From assembly GCA_001770235.1 (NCBI GenBank), contig MEQN01000072.1, forward strand, positions 31,978-45,309: DNA of 13,332 nt. Direction: 5' to 3'. This DNA comes from Betaproteobacteria bacterium RBG_16_58_11. GTDB lineage: Bacteria; Pseudomonadota; Gammaproteobacteria; Burkholderiales; Thiobacteraceae. A model generated the notes under the pieces. That model was not told where the DNA came from. It saw nothing but the letters and a program-made list of their open reading frames with translations, and did not search any database. Position numbers and translations under genes: made by a program. Positions 1 through 5,357 of this stretch are shown piece after piece (the first letter of the stretch is position 1; each line of letters opens with the position of its first letter).

Positions 1-205
1 TCATGCCGGCGCGGGGGAAGAGCAAGTCGGCGTGGCCGAGCGCGTGCTGCACTTCCTGCGCCGCGGTTTCTTCGAAAATGCGCGCCGATTCCTCGTCGCC
101 CGCCGCGCGGCAAACCTTGGCGAAGTGCAGGTATTTGATATGGGCCATGGATTCGCCGGCAAAGGCGGCTTCCAAATTCTGGATGGTGATAGAAGCTTGT
201 TTCAT
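1..205 (-). CDS. Rubrerythrin / ferritin-like di-iron protein, N-terminal part (runs off left edge)
   Basis: Rubrerythrins are di-iron peroxidases that reduce H2O2 in the cytoplasm, mainly in anaerobes and micro-aerobes. Only the first 68 codons are in the window. Reading leftward from ATG at 205, the protein opens MKQASITIQNLEAAF and has the ferritin-like pattern AGESMAHIKY (Glu18), then an ExxH motif (Glu51, His54) in EETAAQEVQHALGHA. These would be iron ligands of the first two helices of the four-helix bundle. The rubredoxin-like C-terminal domain, if present, lies outside. The start is supported by AGGAG about 6 bases upstream (211-215, complement). The gene diverges from oxyR, whose product classically activates peroxide-scavenging genes, so regulation by OxyR from the shared 122-bp gap is likely. 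Family recognition is from motif memory; a related ferritin-like protein cannot be excluded. Confidence 0.85.
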   Translation of the reverse strand, partial: MKQASITIQNLEAAFAGESMAHIKYLHFAKVCRAAGDEESARIFEETAAQEVQHALGHADLLFPRAGM

Positions 206-249
206 GTCGATCTCCTGTTTGGGTTACGTCCCTCATGTGGACAACCCGC

Positions 250-279
250 ATTCTGGGCAAACCCAAGCAAACGATCCAA
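250..279 (-). promoter_or_regulatory. Candidate sigma70-type promoter of the rubrerythrin gene
   Basis: On the minus strand TTGGAT (complement of 274-279) is followed after 18 bases by CAGAAT (complement of 250-255). Each hexamer matches its consensus at four of six positions, so this is a weak promoter of the kind that usually needs an activator. It lies between the rubrerythrin start and the inverted repeat at 301-315, so a LysR-type activator bound there would sit just upstream of the -35. Confidence 0.35.
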
Positions 280-297
280 TGAATTAAATTTGTTATA

Positions 298-318
298 TTG
301 ATCGATATATTCGATTAA
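298..318. promoter_or_regulatory. LysR-type (OxyR candidate) binding site in the divergent gap
   Basis: ATCGA-TATAT-TCGAT at 301-315 is an inverted repeat with perfect 5-bp arms. It contains T302 and A314 separated by 11 bases, the T-N11-A signature of LysR-family sites, and its imperfect symmetry extends outward by TT and AA on either side. The site is 10 bp from the oxyR start and about 20 bp upstream of the proposed rubrerythrin -35. It could therefore activate rubrerythrin while repressing oxyR, a usual LysR arrangement. It does not closely match the four-block E. coli OxyR consensus, so the cognate regulator is inferred from position. Confidence 0.5.
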
Positions 319-327
319 GATAAGCAT

Positions 328-1281
328 ATGGCCGCCCTGCCCTCCCTCCGCCAACTGAGCTACCTGATCGCCCTGGCCGACCGCCTGAATTTCACCCAGG
401 CGGCGCAGGATTGCTTCGTCACGCAATCGACGCTCTCCGCCGGCATCATGGAGCTGGAATCGATCCTGAACGCGCGCCTGGTGGAACGCGAGCGGCACCG
501 CGTTTTCATGACGCCGCTCGGGTTGGCGGTAACAGAGCGGGCGCGCACCTTGATCGCAGCAGCAACGGATCTGGTGGAATCCACTCGAGACGCCGCCTCG
601 CCGCTGGCGGGCATCGTGCGCTTGGGCGTCATCCCCACCATTGCGCCTTTTCTGCTGCCGCAAATCCTGCCCGACATGCGGGCGCAATACCCCGCGCTGC
701 AATTCGCCCTGCGCGAAGATATCACCTCGAATCTATTGGCACGACTAGATAGCGGCCAACTCGATTTGGCGCTGATCGCCCTCCCTTTTGAAACAGGAAA
801 GATGCTGGTGCGCGAATTGTTCTCGGAAGAATTGTGGCTGGTCACGCCGCCGGGCGAAAAGACACCGCGTCGGCTGGATATCACCACCCTCGATGCGGAG
901 CGTCTGCTACTACTGGAAGAAGGACATTGCCTGCGCGGGCACACTCTCACCGGTTGTGGACTCACGCCCAAACCGACGCGCGGTTTTGAAGCCACCAGCC
1001 TCTATACCCTGGTGCAAATGATCGAAGAAGGCATGGGCGTCGGCCTCTTGCCGGAAATGACGCTACAAGCCGGCTTGCTGCGCCACAGCCCGCTCATCGC
1101 GCGGCCATTTGCCGCGCCGGCGCCACGCCGCGGCATCGCGCTGGTGGCGCGCCCCTCTACCTCACGGCGCGAGGTGTTCGATCGGCTGGGGGAGGTGATT
1201 GTGGCGCGGCACAAGCAAAACCAAGCCTCAAAGCTCGCCTCGCCATCCCGCCGCGGCCGCGCCAAGCGATCCGGCGAGTAG
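328..1281 (+). CDS. oxyR: OxyR, LysR-family hydrogen-peroxide sensor and regulator
   Basis: OxyR is a cytoplasmic tetrameric regulator that forms an intramolecular disulfide on meeting H2O2 and then activates antioxidant genes. The 317-residue protein has an N-terminal winged helix-turn-helix (about 1-60: LRQLSYLIALADRLNFTQAA, then TQSTLSAGIMELE) and a LysR substrate-type domain. The diagnostic piece is EEGHCLRGHTLTGCG with Cys201 and Cys210, nine residues apart. This is the same spacing and context as Cys199 and Cys208 of E. coli OxyR, followed by the conserved EATSLYTLVQMIEEGMGVGLLP. The protein is slightly longer than the usual 300-310 residues because of a basic tail (KLASPSRRGRAKRSGE). 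The ATG is preceded by a weak AAGATAAG. Both redox cysteines are present, so it should be a working peroxide sensor, with the divergent rubrerythrin as its probable target. Confidence 0.93.
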   Translation: MAALPSLRQLSYLIALADRLNFTQAAQDCFVTQSTLSAGIMELESILNARLVERERHRVFMTPLGLAVTERARTLIAAATDLVESTRDAASPLAGIVRLGVIPTIAPFLLPQILPDMRAQYPALQFALREDITSNLLARLDSGQLDLALIALPFETGKMLVRELFSEELWLVTPPGEKTPRRLDITTLDAERLLLLEEGHCLRGHTLTGCGLTPKPTRGFEATSLYTLVQMIEEGMGVGLLPEMTLQAGLLRHSPLIARPFAAPAPRRGIALVARPSTSRREVFDRLGEVIVARHKQNQASKLASPSRRGRAKRSGE

Positions 1282-1301
1282 CACACCACTTGAACTTTCT
1301 C

Positions 1302-1330
1302 GAAACAGCCCAATCTGATTGCCGTACAAT
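1302..1330 (+). promoter_or_regulatory. Candidate ssrA promoter
   Basis: TACAAT at 1325-1330 matches the -10 consensus at five of six positions. GAAACA at 1302-1307, 17 bases upstream, is a poor -35. Transcription would begin near 1337, leaving a leader of about 40 nt to be removed by RNase P. The leader contains an 8-bp hairpin (ACAAGACA 1336-1343 with TGTCTTGT 1350-1357). It has no T tract, so it does not look like an oxyR terminator. Confidence 0.4.
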
Positions 1331-1375
1331 GTTAAACAAGACAGTCGTGTGTCTTGTGTAGTAAATCTCAGCAAT

Positions 1376-1742
1376 GGGGGCGACCTGGCTTCGACGTGGG
1401 TTGCGAAGCAGTGCAGTGCATACCGAGGACCAGTTACCTCGTAAATACATCTGGAAATTTATAGTTGCCAACGACGACAACTACGCTCTAGCCGCTTAAT
1501 ACCGGTTAGACTCTGCACCACTTCTCCCATGGGGTGGATCTGAGCAATCAGACGCAGAGTCATATACATGGGATCGTGTCGTGCAGGGTCGCTTTGCACG
1601 TTCGCTAAATCCAAGGCGACTCGCTTGAACTCAGCCTGTTCGGCCGGCGTAGTTCGGGTTAAAACCAAAAGACCGGACTAAGTATGTAGATCTGTCTGTA
1701 GAGGACTTGCGGACGGGGGTTCGATCCCCCCCGCCTCCACCA
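1376..1742 (+). ncRNA. ssrA: tmRNA (transfer-messenger RNA)
   Basis: tmRNA rescues stalled ribosomes with SmpB and tags the unfinished protein for proteolysis. The 5' end GGGGGCGACCTGGCTTCGACG is the canonical tmRNA start. The 3' end carries a T-arm (GGGGG-TTCGATC-CCCC) and closes with CGCCTCC-A-CCA; the seven-base acceptor stem pairs with the 5' GGGGGCG with a single G-U. CCA is encoded (1740-1742). The tag reading frame is GCC at 1467 through TAA at 1497-1499 and gives ANDDNYALAA, ending in the protease-recognised ALAA. The length of 367 nt fits an ordinary one-piece tmRNA, and no permutation is seen. Its 3' end is a classic integration site, which fits the mobile remnants that follow. Confidence 0.97.
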
Positions 1743-1745
1743 TAA

Positions 1746-1920
1746 ATACCCCCAACGGGGTCCAACGCCGTCCAAGTGACGGCGTTTTTCTTTTGTATTT
1801 CCGTATAGTTACCGTCCACCGCTGTCTTGCAAAATCCAATGGCATCCTGACTCCATGGGGGTGTCATCGGGGGTATCGAGTGAAATCGAACCGGGAGAAT
1901 AGTCATGGCTGGGGGTATCG
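1746..1920. repeat. Cluster of GGGGGTRTC motifs next to the ssrA 3' end
   Basis: GGGGGTGTC at 1857-1865, GGGGGTATCG at 1869-1878 and GGGGGTATCG at 1911-1920 are direct copies. ATACCCCC at 1746-1753 is an inverted partial copy 4 bases after the tmRNA. Short spaced repeats beside an integration target resemble integrase arm-binding sites. No integrase gene is present in the window, so this is inference. Apart from the terminator and these repeats, 1743-1929 shows no convincing gene. Confidence 0.4.
1764..1789 (+). terminator. Rho-independent terminator of ssrA
   Basis: AACGCCGTC (1764-1772), a 5-base loop, and GACGGCGTT (1778-1786) form a perfect 9-bp stem followed by a T run (1785-1789, then CTTTT). 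It lies 21 bases after the tmRNA CCA end, which suits ssrA transcription. Confidence 0.88.
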
Positions 1921-1929
1921 GCGGAAAAC

Positions 1930-2220
1930 TCACTGACAAGTCTGCGCAGCCGGGGGCTGTTTGCCCGCACGTCGGGGCCTGGAGGCGGCCTGCTCAACGC
2001 GTCGCCGCTGCTCCTCCCACGACAGCGGAGTATCGACAGCAAGATCGAACAGGGAAACGTTTTCCGGCAGCGTCTCGTCGAGAATTGCAGTGACGATGTC
2101 GGGGGCCAGCGTGGTCAGGTTGACCATTCGGCTGACGTAGCTACGGTCGAGTTTTTCCTGCTTGGCGATCTCGGTGAGATTGGCCTGCGTTTGTCGCGTC
2201 TTCTGATCGCCGTGACCCCG
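1930..2220 (-). pseudogene. C-terminal remnant of a large serine site-specific recombinase
   Basis: Large serine recombinases integrate or excise mobile DNA. Reading leftward from the codon just after the hipA stop, an open frame of 96 codons contains NLTEIAKQEKLDRSYVSR followed by the block MVNLTTLAPDIVTAIL, then LPENVSLFDLAVDTPLSWEEQRRRVE. This is the helix-turn-helix-like tail seen at the extreme C-terminus of many large serine recombinases (pattern: elA..egv..syvsRllrLafLAPDIveaIL, then ..W.eQrr). No catalytic serine domain, recombinase domain or zinc ribbon is present, and the piece has no clear ribosome binding site of its own. The frame is the same as that of hipA and is separated from it only by a TAG at 2221-2223. 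It is probably the 3' stump of a recombinase whose rest was lost when hipBA arrived or when the island decayed. Family assignment is from remembered motifs. Confidence 0.7.
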
Positions 2221-3474
2221 CTACCGTTTCTCGCTACGCCGGCACTGTGTGGTGACCACCTTTTCGATGCGTTGCAGCGCCGGATAGGCGCCGTATCGTG
2301 CCTCGAATGCTTCCCGTACCGGCCCGAGCCTTTCCTGCAAAGCGGCCGCGGTTTCACGTACCAGATTACCCAGGAATTGCGGCCGCACGTCGCACGCCTT
2401 GGCAAGCGCCTCCCAGTGGGCTGAAGTGATCACACTGGGATTGCGCTCTCCGCCGACATCGAAGGCGAGATGGTAGTCGATGCGTTCGATGGCGCGCGTG
2501 CACACCAGGTCATAGAACGGTGCCAGACGCGTCGCGTCATCGGGCAAATGCAACAGGGAGAGATTCTTGGCATGGCCATCCGAGTTGCCCGCCAGCACGT
2601 TGAATATCTGCCAGCGCAGCAGGTGTTGCACGTCGATGGCCGGCTCGCTGGAGGCCTCCTGCACCAGACGGTAGCACTGCGCGAAGGACGGCCCGCCGTG
2701 TTCCTGGTATTTCTTCTCGTGCCCGTACCCCAGGGCCTGACAGAAATCCTCCTGATGCAGCCGCTGCACCTCGCCGCGTTCATCCCATACGCGGTCATAG
2801 CGTGCGATCTGTGCATAGCGGGTCCGCCCGACGGTGCGCAAGGCGATGTCCACGACCGGCAAGCCGATGGCCGCGGCCAGTTGTGTGGTGAAGGTCTCGT
2901 AGGCGGGCAGATGACGGTAGTCGGCGAGCTCGAACTTCAGGATGTGGCTGGAGGGCGCCTCAAGCTGCGGCAGAAAATAGTGATCATCGCGTACCAGTAC
3001 CGGGCATTTGTCCTGGGCGCCGGCGAGCGACAGCCGCGGGCGCTCGTCCGTCGGCCAGGCCGCATAGATCTGCCCGCGTCGCGCCACCAGGTCGGCCAGG
3101 TCCTTTTCCATCAGCGCACGGTAGTGCCGCTGGCCCGACGGCTGCTGATCCAAAGACAGAGTCGACAGCGCGCCGGCGCATTCGCCGCCGATGGCACGCA
3201 GCAGGTCGAAATCGGTATTCGGCAGTTTGAGGTCGCGGACGATGTGCTCGCGCACGGCCCCCTCGGGCAACAGATTGGCGAACCAGCGCTGGGCGGTGCC
3301 TTCTTCCGGGACGAATTCGCGGGCCGCCAGCGGCAGGGAACGGGATACGGCGAGGCAGCCGCCAGCGATCCACTCAGGATCGTAGCGAAACCCGATGGCC
3401 CCGGCCGAATTGCGCCAAAGCTGACCGACCCGGCGCTGCTCGTGCCAAAGGTTGAGGGTGTCGGTGTCGCTCAT
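2221..3474 (-). CDS. hipA: HipA-family serine/threonine kinase toxin
   Basis: HipA kinases phosphorylate translation factors (glutamyl-tRNA synthetase in E. coli) and halt growth, producing persisters; HipB neutralises them. The 417-residue protein shows the family landmarks in order: N-terminal domain with WFANLLPEG (68-72 core), the autophosphorylation loop RLSLAGAQDK with Ser149 (Ser150 in E. coli), the ATP-binding lysine in SHILKFE (Lys180), ARYDR (225-229), the catalytic loop GNSDGHAKN with Asp299 and Asn304, and the metal-binding PFYDLV (Asp322). All key residues are present, so it looks active. The ATG overlaps the hipB stop by four bases (ATGA) and has a strong GGAGG seven bases upstream inside hipB, indicating translational coupling. 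It ends at TAG (2221-2223); the same frame continues into a recombinase relic. Confidence 0.95.
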   Translation of the reverse strand: MSDTDTLNLWHEQRRVGQLWRNSAGAIGFRYDPEWIAGGCLAVSRSLPLAAREFVPEEGTAQRWFANLLPEGAVREHIVRDLKLPNTDFDLLRAIGGECAGALSTLSLDQQPSGQRHYRALMEKDLADLVARRGQIYAAWPTDERPRLSLAGAQDKCPVLVRDDHYFLPQLEAPSSHILKFELADYRHLPAYETFTTQLAAAIGLPVVDIALRTVGRTRYAQIARYDRVWDERGEVQRLHQEDFCQALGYGHEKKYQEHGGPSFAQCYRLVQEASSEPAIDVQHLLRWQIFNVLAGNSDGHAKNLSLLHLPDDATRLAPFYDLVCTRAIERIDYHLAFDVGGERNPSVITSAHWEALAKACDVRPQFLGNLVRETAAALQERLGPVREAFEARYGAYPALQRIEKVVTTQCRRSEKR

Positions 3475-3755
3475 GAGGACGCCTCCCCCGTCTTGCCGGT
3501 ACGGCGAGCCGGCGTCGCCGTCCCACGCGGCTGGATGATGACCTCCAGTCCCAAGGTGCGCAGCGCCTTCAGTACCTTACCGATCTCGGCCGTCTCCTTG
3601 CCCCGCTCGAACTCCGACAGAAAGCGCGTGCTCAGGTTGCCGAGCCCGGAGACAGTCTCCAGCGTAAGGCGCCGCTGTTTGCGATGGGCGCGCGCCAAGC
3701 GGCCGAGTTCCTCGGCGGTCTGGATCGTTCCGTAAGCGATGTCATCCTGCGCCAT
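3471..3755 (-). CDS. hipB: HipB-family HTH antitoxin and operon autorepressor
   Basis: HipB binds HipA and represses the operon as a dimer. The 94-residue protein has an Xre/Cro-type helix-turn-helix (about 12-70): ELGRLARAHRKQRRLTLETV, then LSTRFLSEFERGKETAEIGKVLKALRTLGLEV. This matches the HipB pattern in which the domain is followed by a short strand (VIIQPRG) and a flexible tail. The tail is Ala/Thr/Lys-rich (TATPARRTGKTGEASS), as expected for a protease-sensitive end. GAGGG is about 6 bases upstream of the ATG (complement of 3762-3766). It is the first gene of the hipBA operon, and three operator-like sites lie upstream. Confidence 0.93.
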   Translation of the reverse strand: MAQDDIAYGTIQTAEELGRLARAHRKQRRLTLETVSGLGNLSTRFLSEFERGKETAEIGKVLKALRTLGLEVIIQPRGTATPARRTGKTGEASS

Positions 3756-3774
3756 GCTGTGCCCTCAAAAAAGA

Positions 3775-3786
3775 TACCGTACGGTA
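3775..3786. promoter_or_regulatory. hipBA operator O1 (proximal)
   Basis: TACCGTACGGTA is a perfect 12-bp palindrome flanked by A runs, 20 bases upstream of the hipB start and over the predicted transcription start. It is the best-formed of three related sites. Confidence 0.72.
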
Positions 3787-3787
3787 A

Positions 3788-3816
3788 AAAATAGCACCTT
3801 GATCCGCTGACGGCAA
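3788..3816 (-). promoter_or_regulatory. hipBA promoter
   Basis: On the minus strand TTGCCG (complement of 3811-3816) and TATTTT (complement of 3788-3793) are separated by exactly 17 bases. The start would fall near 3781, inside the perfect palindrome at 3775-3786, so a bound HipB would block initiation. Confidence 0.6.
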
Positions 3817-3824
3817 GAAAAATA

Positions 3825-3836
3825 TACCGTACGTGA
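3825..3836. promoter_or_regulatory. hipBA operator O2 (middle)
   Basis: TACCGTACGTGA repeats the left arm of the proximal site exactly and keeps its phase at 50 bp. The right arm is degenerate. It lies just upstream of the -35 element. Confidence 0.6.
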
Positions 3837-3872
3837 GAAATACAGGTGCGCCGCCTGCCAATGTTTGCAATA

Positions 3873-3886
3873 TATCACGCACGATA
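3873..3886. promoter_or_regulatory. hipBA operator O3 (distal)
   Basis: TATCAC-GC-ACGATA has TATC and GATA arms, and its right arm ACGATA falls exactly 100 bp from ACGGTA of the proximal site. The left arm is 2 bp further out than in the other two sites. It shares the following A tract and ACAGG with the middle site. Confidence 0.5.
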
Positions 3887-3923
3887 AAAAAACAGGGGGG
3901 GCTACACGGGACGCGCGACAGCA

Positions 3924-4003
3924 ATGAAGGGGCACACTCATGAAGGGGTCACATTGAACTGCCTGTGCGTGCTGCCTGCTCTGCCTGTACTAGCGTGACC
4001 CCT
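3924..4003. repeat. REP-like element with AGGGGTCAC / GTGACCCCT ends
   Basis: AGGGGTCAC at 3944-3952 and GTGACCCCT at 3995-4003 form a 9-bp inverted repeat around 42 bases rich in CTGCCTG copies. Just outside, ATGAAGGGG occurs at 3924-3932 and again at 3940-3948, a 16-bp direct repeat unit. GGGGTCA-ended palindromes of this kind are common near REP-associated transposases in Proteobacteria; no such transposase is visible here, so the relation is inferred. The element abuts the rmuC fragment. Confidence 0.5.
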
Positions 4004-4141
4004 GCCTAGCGGAAGATCTGCGTGCTCCTGCGCGCTGACCAGCTTTTGGTAATCCTCCAGTGGAAACTTGGCATCGATGGGAAGCCAAGCCGTCGCATTG
4101 TCTACATCGCTTGGTAATTTTGTTACCGATGCATAGGCCAT
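3938..4141 (-). pseudogene. Fragment of rmuC (DNA recombination protein RmuC)
   Basis: RmuC proteins have a nuclease-like fold and limit DNA rearrangement. Reading leftward from ATG at 4141, the first 42 codons (to about 4016) give VTKLPSDVDNATAWLPIDAK then FPLEDYQKLVSAQEHAD. WLPIDAKFPLEDYQ is the hallmark block in the central domain of RmuC, which is normally over 400 residues, so only about a tenth is left. After that the frame enters the REP-like repeat and reads an unrelated tail. A stop lies five codons before the ATG, so the N-terminal part is also gone. AGGA lies 10 bases upstream, so a 67-residue product is possible but unlikely to work. It is best read as a relic cut by insertion or rearrangement between hipBA and the RES module. 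Confidence 0.65.
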
Positions 4142-4163
4142 GCTTTCTCGTTCCTATTTGCAC

Positions 4164-4202
4164 TTATTATGTTATTATTAGAACACACAAGACAGAAAGA
4201 GG
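4164..4202 (+). promoter_or_regulatory. AT-rich promoter/operator region and ribosome binding site of the xre-res operon
   Basis: TTATTATG (4164-4171) and TTATTATT (4172-4179) are tandem octamers that hold two TATTAT candidates for a -10; no good -35 is seen. AAAGAGG at 4196-4202 is six bases before the ATG and fixes the antitoxin start. The tandem octamers could be where the antitoxin binds. Confidence 0.38.
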
Positions 4203-4208
4203 CGCGCT

Positions 4209-4604
4209 ATGGCACAGCAAAATCGAGAGATGCATTCTGCGGAGCCGGATCGAGGCGCTCTGGCCAAGATGGTGGTTCAGTTGTTCGAGCACTGGAAGCT
4301 CTCCACCGAAGAGCAACTGGCGCTTCTCGGCTTGGGGGCCGCAAGCCGCTCCGCGCTCACTCGCTATCGCAAAGGCGAGCCGTTGGCGCAAAGCCGCGAT
4401 CTACTGGAGCGGGTCGGTAATTTGCTGGCGATCCACAAAAATCTGCGGCTGCTCTTTCCGCACAATCGTGATCTTGCCTATGCCTGGATGTCTACGCGGA
4501 ACAAGGCATTCGGCGGCCGTACGCCGGCGGAGATGGTTTCCGAGATCGGTTTCGCCGGACTGTTGATGGTGCGCAGCTATCTGGATCGCATGCGAGGCCA
4601 GTAA
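4209..4604 (+). CDS. Xre/MbcA/ParS-type antitoxin (DUF2384 toxin-binding domain)
   Basis: Antitoxins of this family bind and cover the active site of RES-domain NAD-degrading toxins and autorepress the operon. The 131-residue protein has an N-terminal helical region (about 15-60) containing the HTH-like [20 protein letters not shown]. The C-terminal toxin-binding domain follows: [19 protein letters not shown], then [20 protein letters not shown]. The [18 protein letters not shown] stretch is the family hallmark (W...N..f.G.tP.e.m). The last residues ([11 protein letters not shown]) would reach into the toxin. The start is supported by AAAGAGG upstream. It overlaps the downstream toxin by one base (TAATG), typical of a coupled pair. 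Confidence 0.9.
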   Translation: MAQQNREMHSAEPDRGALAKMVVQLFEHWKLSTEEQLALLGLGAASRSALTRYRKGEPLAQSRDLLERVGNLLAIHKNLRLLFPHNRDLAYAWMSTRNKAFGGRTPAEMVSEIGFAGLLMVRSYLDRMRGQ

Positions 4605-5299
4605 TGGACGGTTTCTTTTCCGGGTTGGCGCTGTCCGATGTGCACCAGGAGCACGCTCGGAATATCGTGAGCCTGCGAGTCAGTGAAAATCTGTTCGATG
4701 ACCTATCGCCTGATCCAAACGAACAGGCCACTGCCATGCACCTTGAGATGGAGACCAAGCCGCCGACGTATTTGTCAAACCTGCCCGTAGTCGATCGTCC
4801 GTTCGAGGAAGCGGAATGGATCGATGCAGTCGAGTTCCCGTTCATTGAGTGGTCTGCAAGCCGGTACTCGGATGGCCGATTCGGTGTGTGGTACGGCGCC
4901 GACTCAATCGAGACAACGATATTCGAAACTGTGTATCACTGGCGCCGGAAGTTTCTGGAAGATGCCGGTTTTACTCAAGATGGGATTATGGGTGAGCGCA
5001 GGGTGTATTGGGTTAAATGCGATGCGGCACTGATTGATTTGCGAACGCGAATTGATGAATACCCACTGCTGAAAGATAGTAGTGATTACAACTTCACGCA
5101 GAGCATTGGTGGCCGCTTACATCGCGAAGGGCACCCTGGGTTGATTACACAATCCGCGCGGTGCGACGGCGATATCTACGCGCTGTTCGTTCCGCGCGTT
5201 TTGTCGGCGCCAAGAATCGCGTGCTATCTGACCTACCGCACCGCGGGCGCCCAGGTGGAAGTGGAAAAGGAAGCGGGGTTGGTCTGGATGACGATTTAG
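4604..5299 (+). CDS. RES-domain toxin (predicted NAD+-degrading, MbcT/Res type)
   Basis: RES toxins cleave NAD+ by hydrolysis or phosphorolysis in the cytoplasm and stop growth until the antitoxin returns. The 231-residue protein has the RES core at about 80-210: FIEWSASRYSDGRFGVWYGA, then DSIETTIFETVYHWRR, then PGLITQSARCDGDIYALFVP. Candidates for the conserved catalytic residues are Arg87 and Tyr97 (ten apart, as in the Pseudomonas putida Res toxin), Glu108, and Ser184 in LITQSAR. The N-terminal 75 residues are longer than in minimal RES proteins. GAGG is six bases before the ATG, inside the end of the antitoxin gene. Order (antitoxin first) and the TAATG junction match known res-xre loci. 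The gene is intact, unlike the relics to its left. Confidence 0.9.
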   Translation: MDGFFSGLALSDVHQEHARNIVSLRVSENLFDDLSPDPNEQATAMHLEMETKPPTYLSNLPVVDRPFEEAEWIDAVEFPFIEWSASRYSDGRFGVWYGADSIETTIFETVYHWRRKFLEDAGFTQDGIMGERRVYWVKCDAALIDLRTRIDEYPLLKDSSDYNFTQSIGGRLHREGHPGLITQSARCDGDIYALFVPRVLSAPRIACYLTYRTAGAQVEVEKEAGLVWMTI

Positions 5300-5313
5300 C
5301 TTCGCTGAGCCTT

Positions 5314-5356
5314 GTAGTGTTTCACTCTAAACGGTGCTTTCAGAGCGAAACACTAC
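5314..5356. terminator. Long inverted repeat in the convergent gap (possible bidirectional terminator or REP-like element)
   Basis: GTAGTGTTTC-A-CTCT (5314-5328) pairs with AGAG-C-GAAACACTAC (5342-5356): a 15-bp stem with one mismatch and a 13-base loop. It almost fills the 58 bp between the convergent RES-toxin stop and the FapA-like stop, a natural place for a two-way terminator. There is no T run on either side, so termination or 3' protection is inferred from position only. Fifteen bases across its right edge (5348-5362) recur inverted at 11165-11179. Confidence 0.5.
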
Positions 5357-5357
5357 A

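Noticed and set aside
202..702. 166-codon frame on the minus strand across the oxyR start and the divergent gap
   Set aside because: It overlaps both the rubrerythrin start and the oxyR coding region and its translation is low-complexity (Arg/Gln/Gly-rich).
1631..1939. 102-codon minus-strand frame running into the tmRNA 3' end
   Set aside because: Half of it is antisense to the tmRNA and the terminator; no motif is visible. The region is better explained by ssrA and the repeat cluster.
2470..3735. 421-codon open frame on the plus strand opposite hipBA
   Set aside because: It lies exactly antisense to hipA and hipB, which have full family motifs and ribosome binding sites. The translation shows no recognisable domain; it is a GC-rich shadow frame.
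1743..5299. A direct repeat of the ssrA 3' end that would mark the far island junction
   Set aside because: I looked for the T-arm and CGCCTCCACCA block downstream and found no copy. The G run near 3894-3901 is not related.
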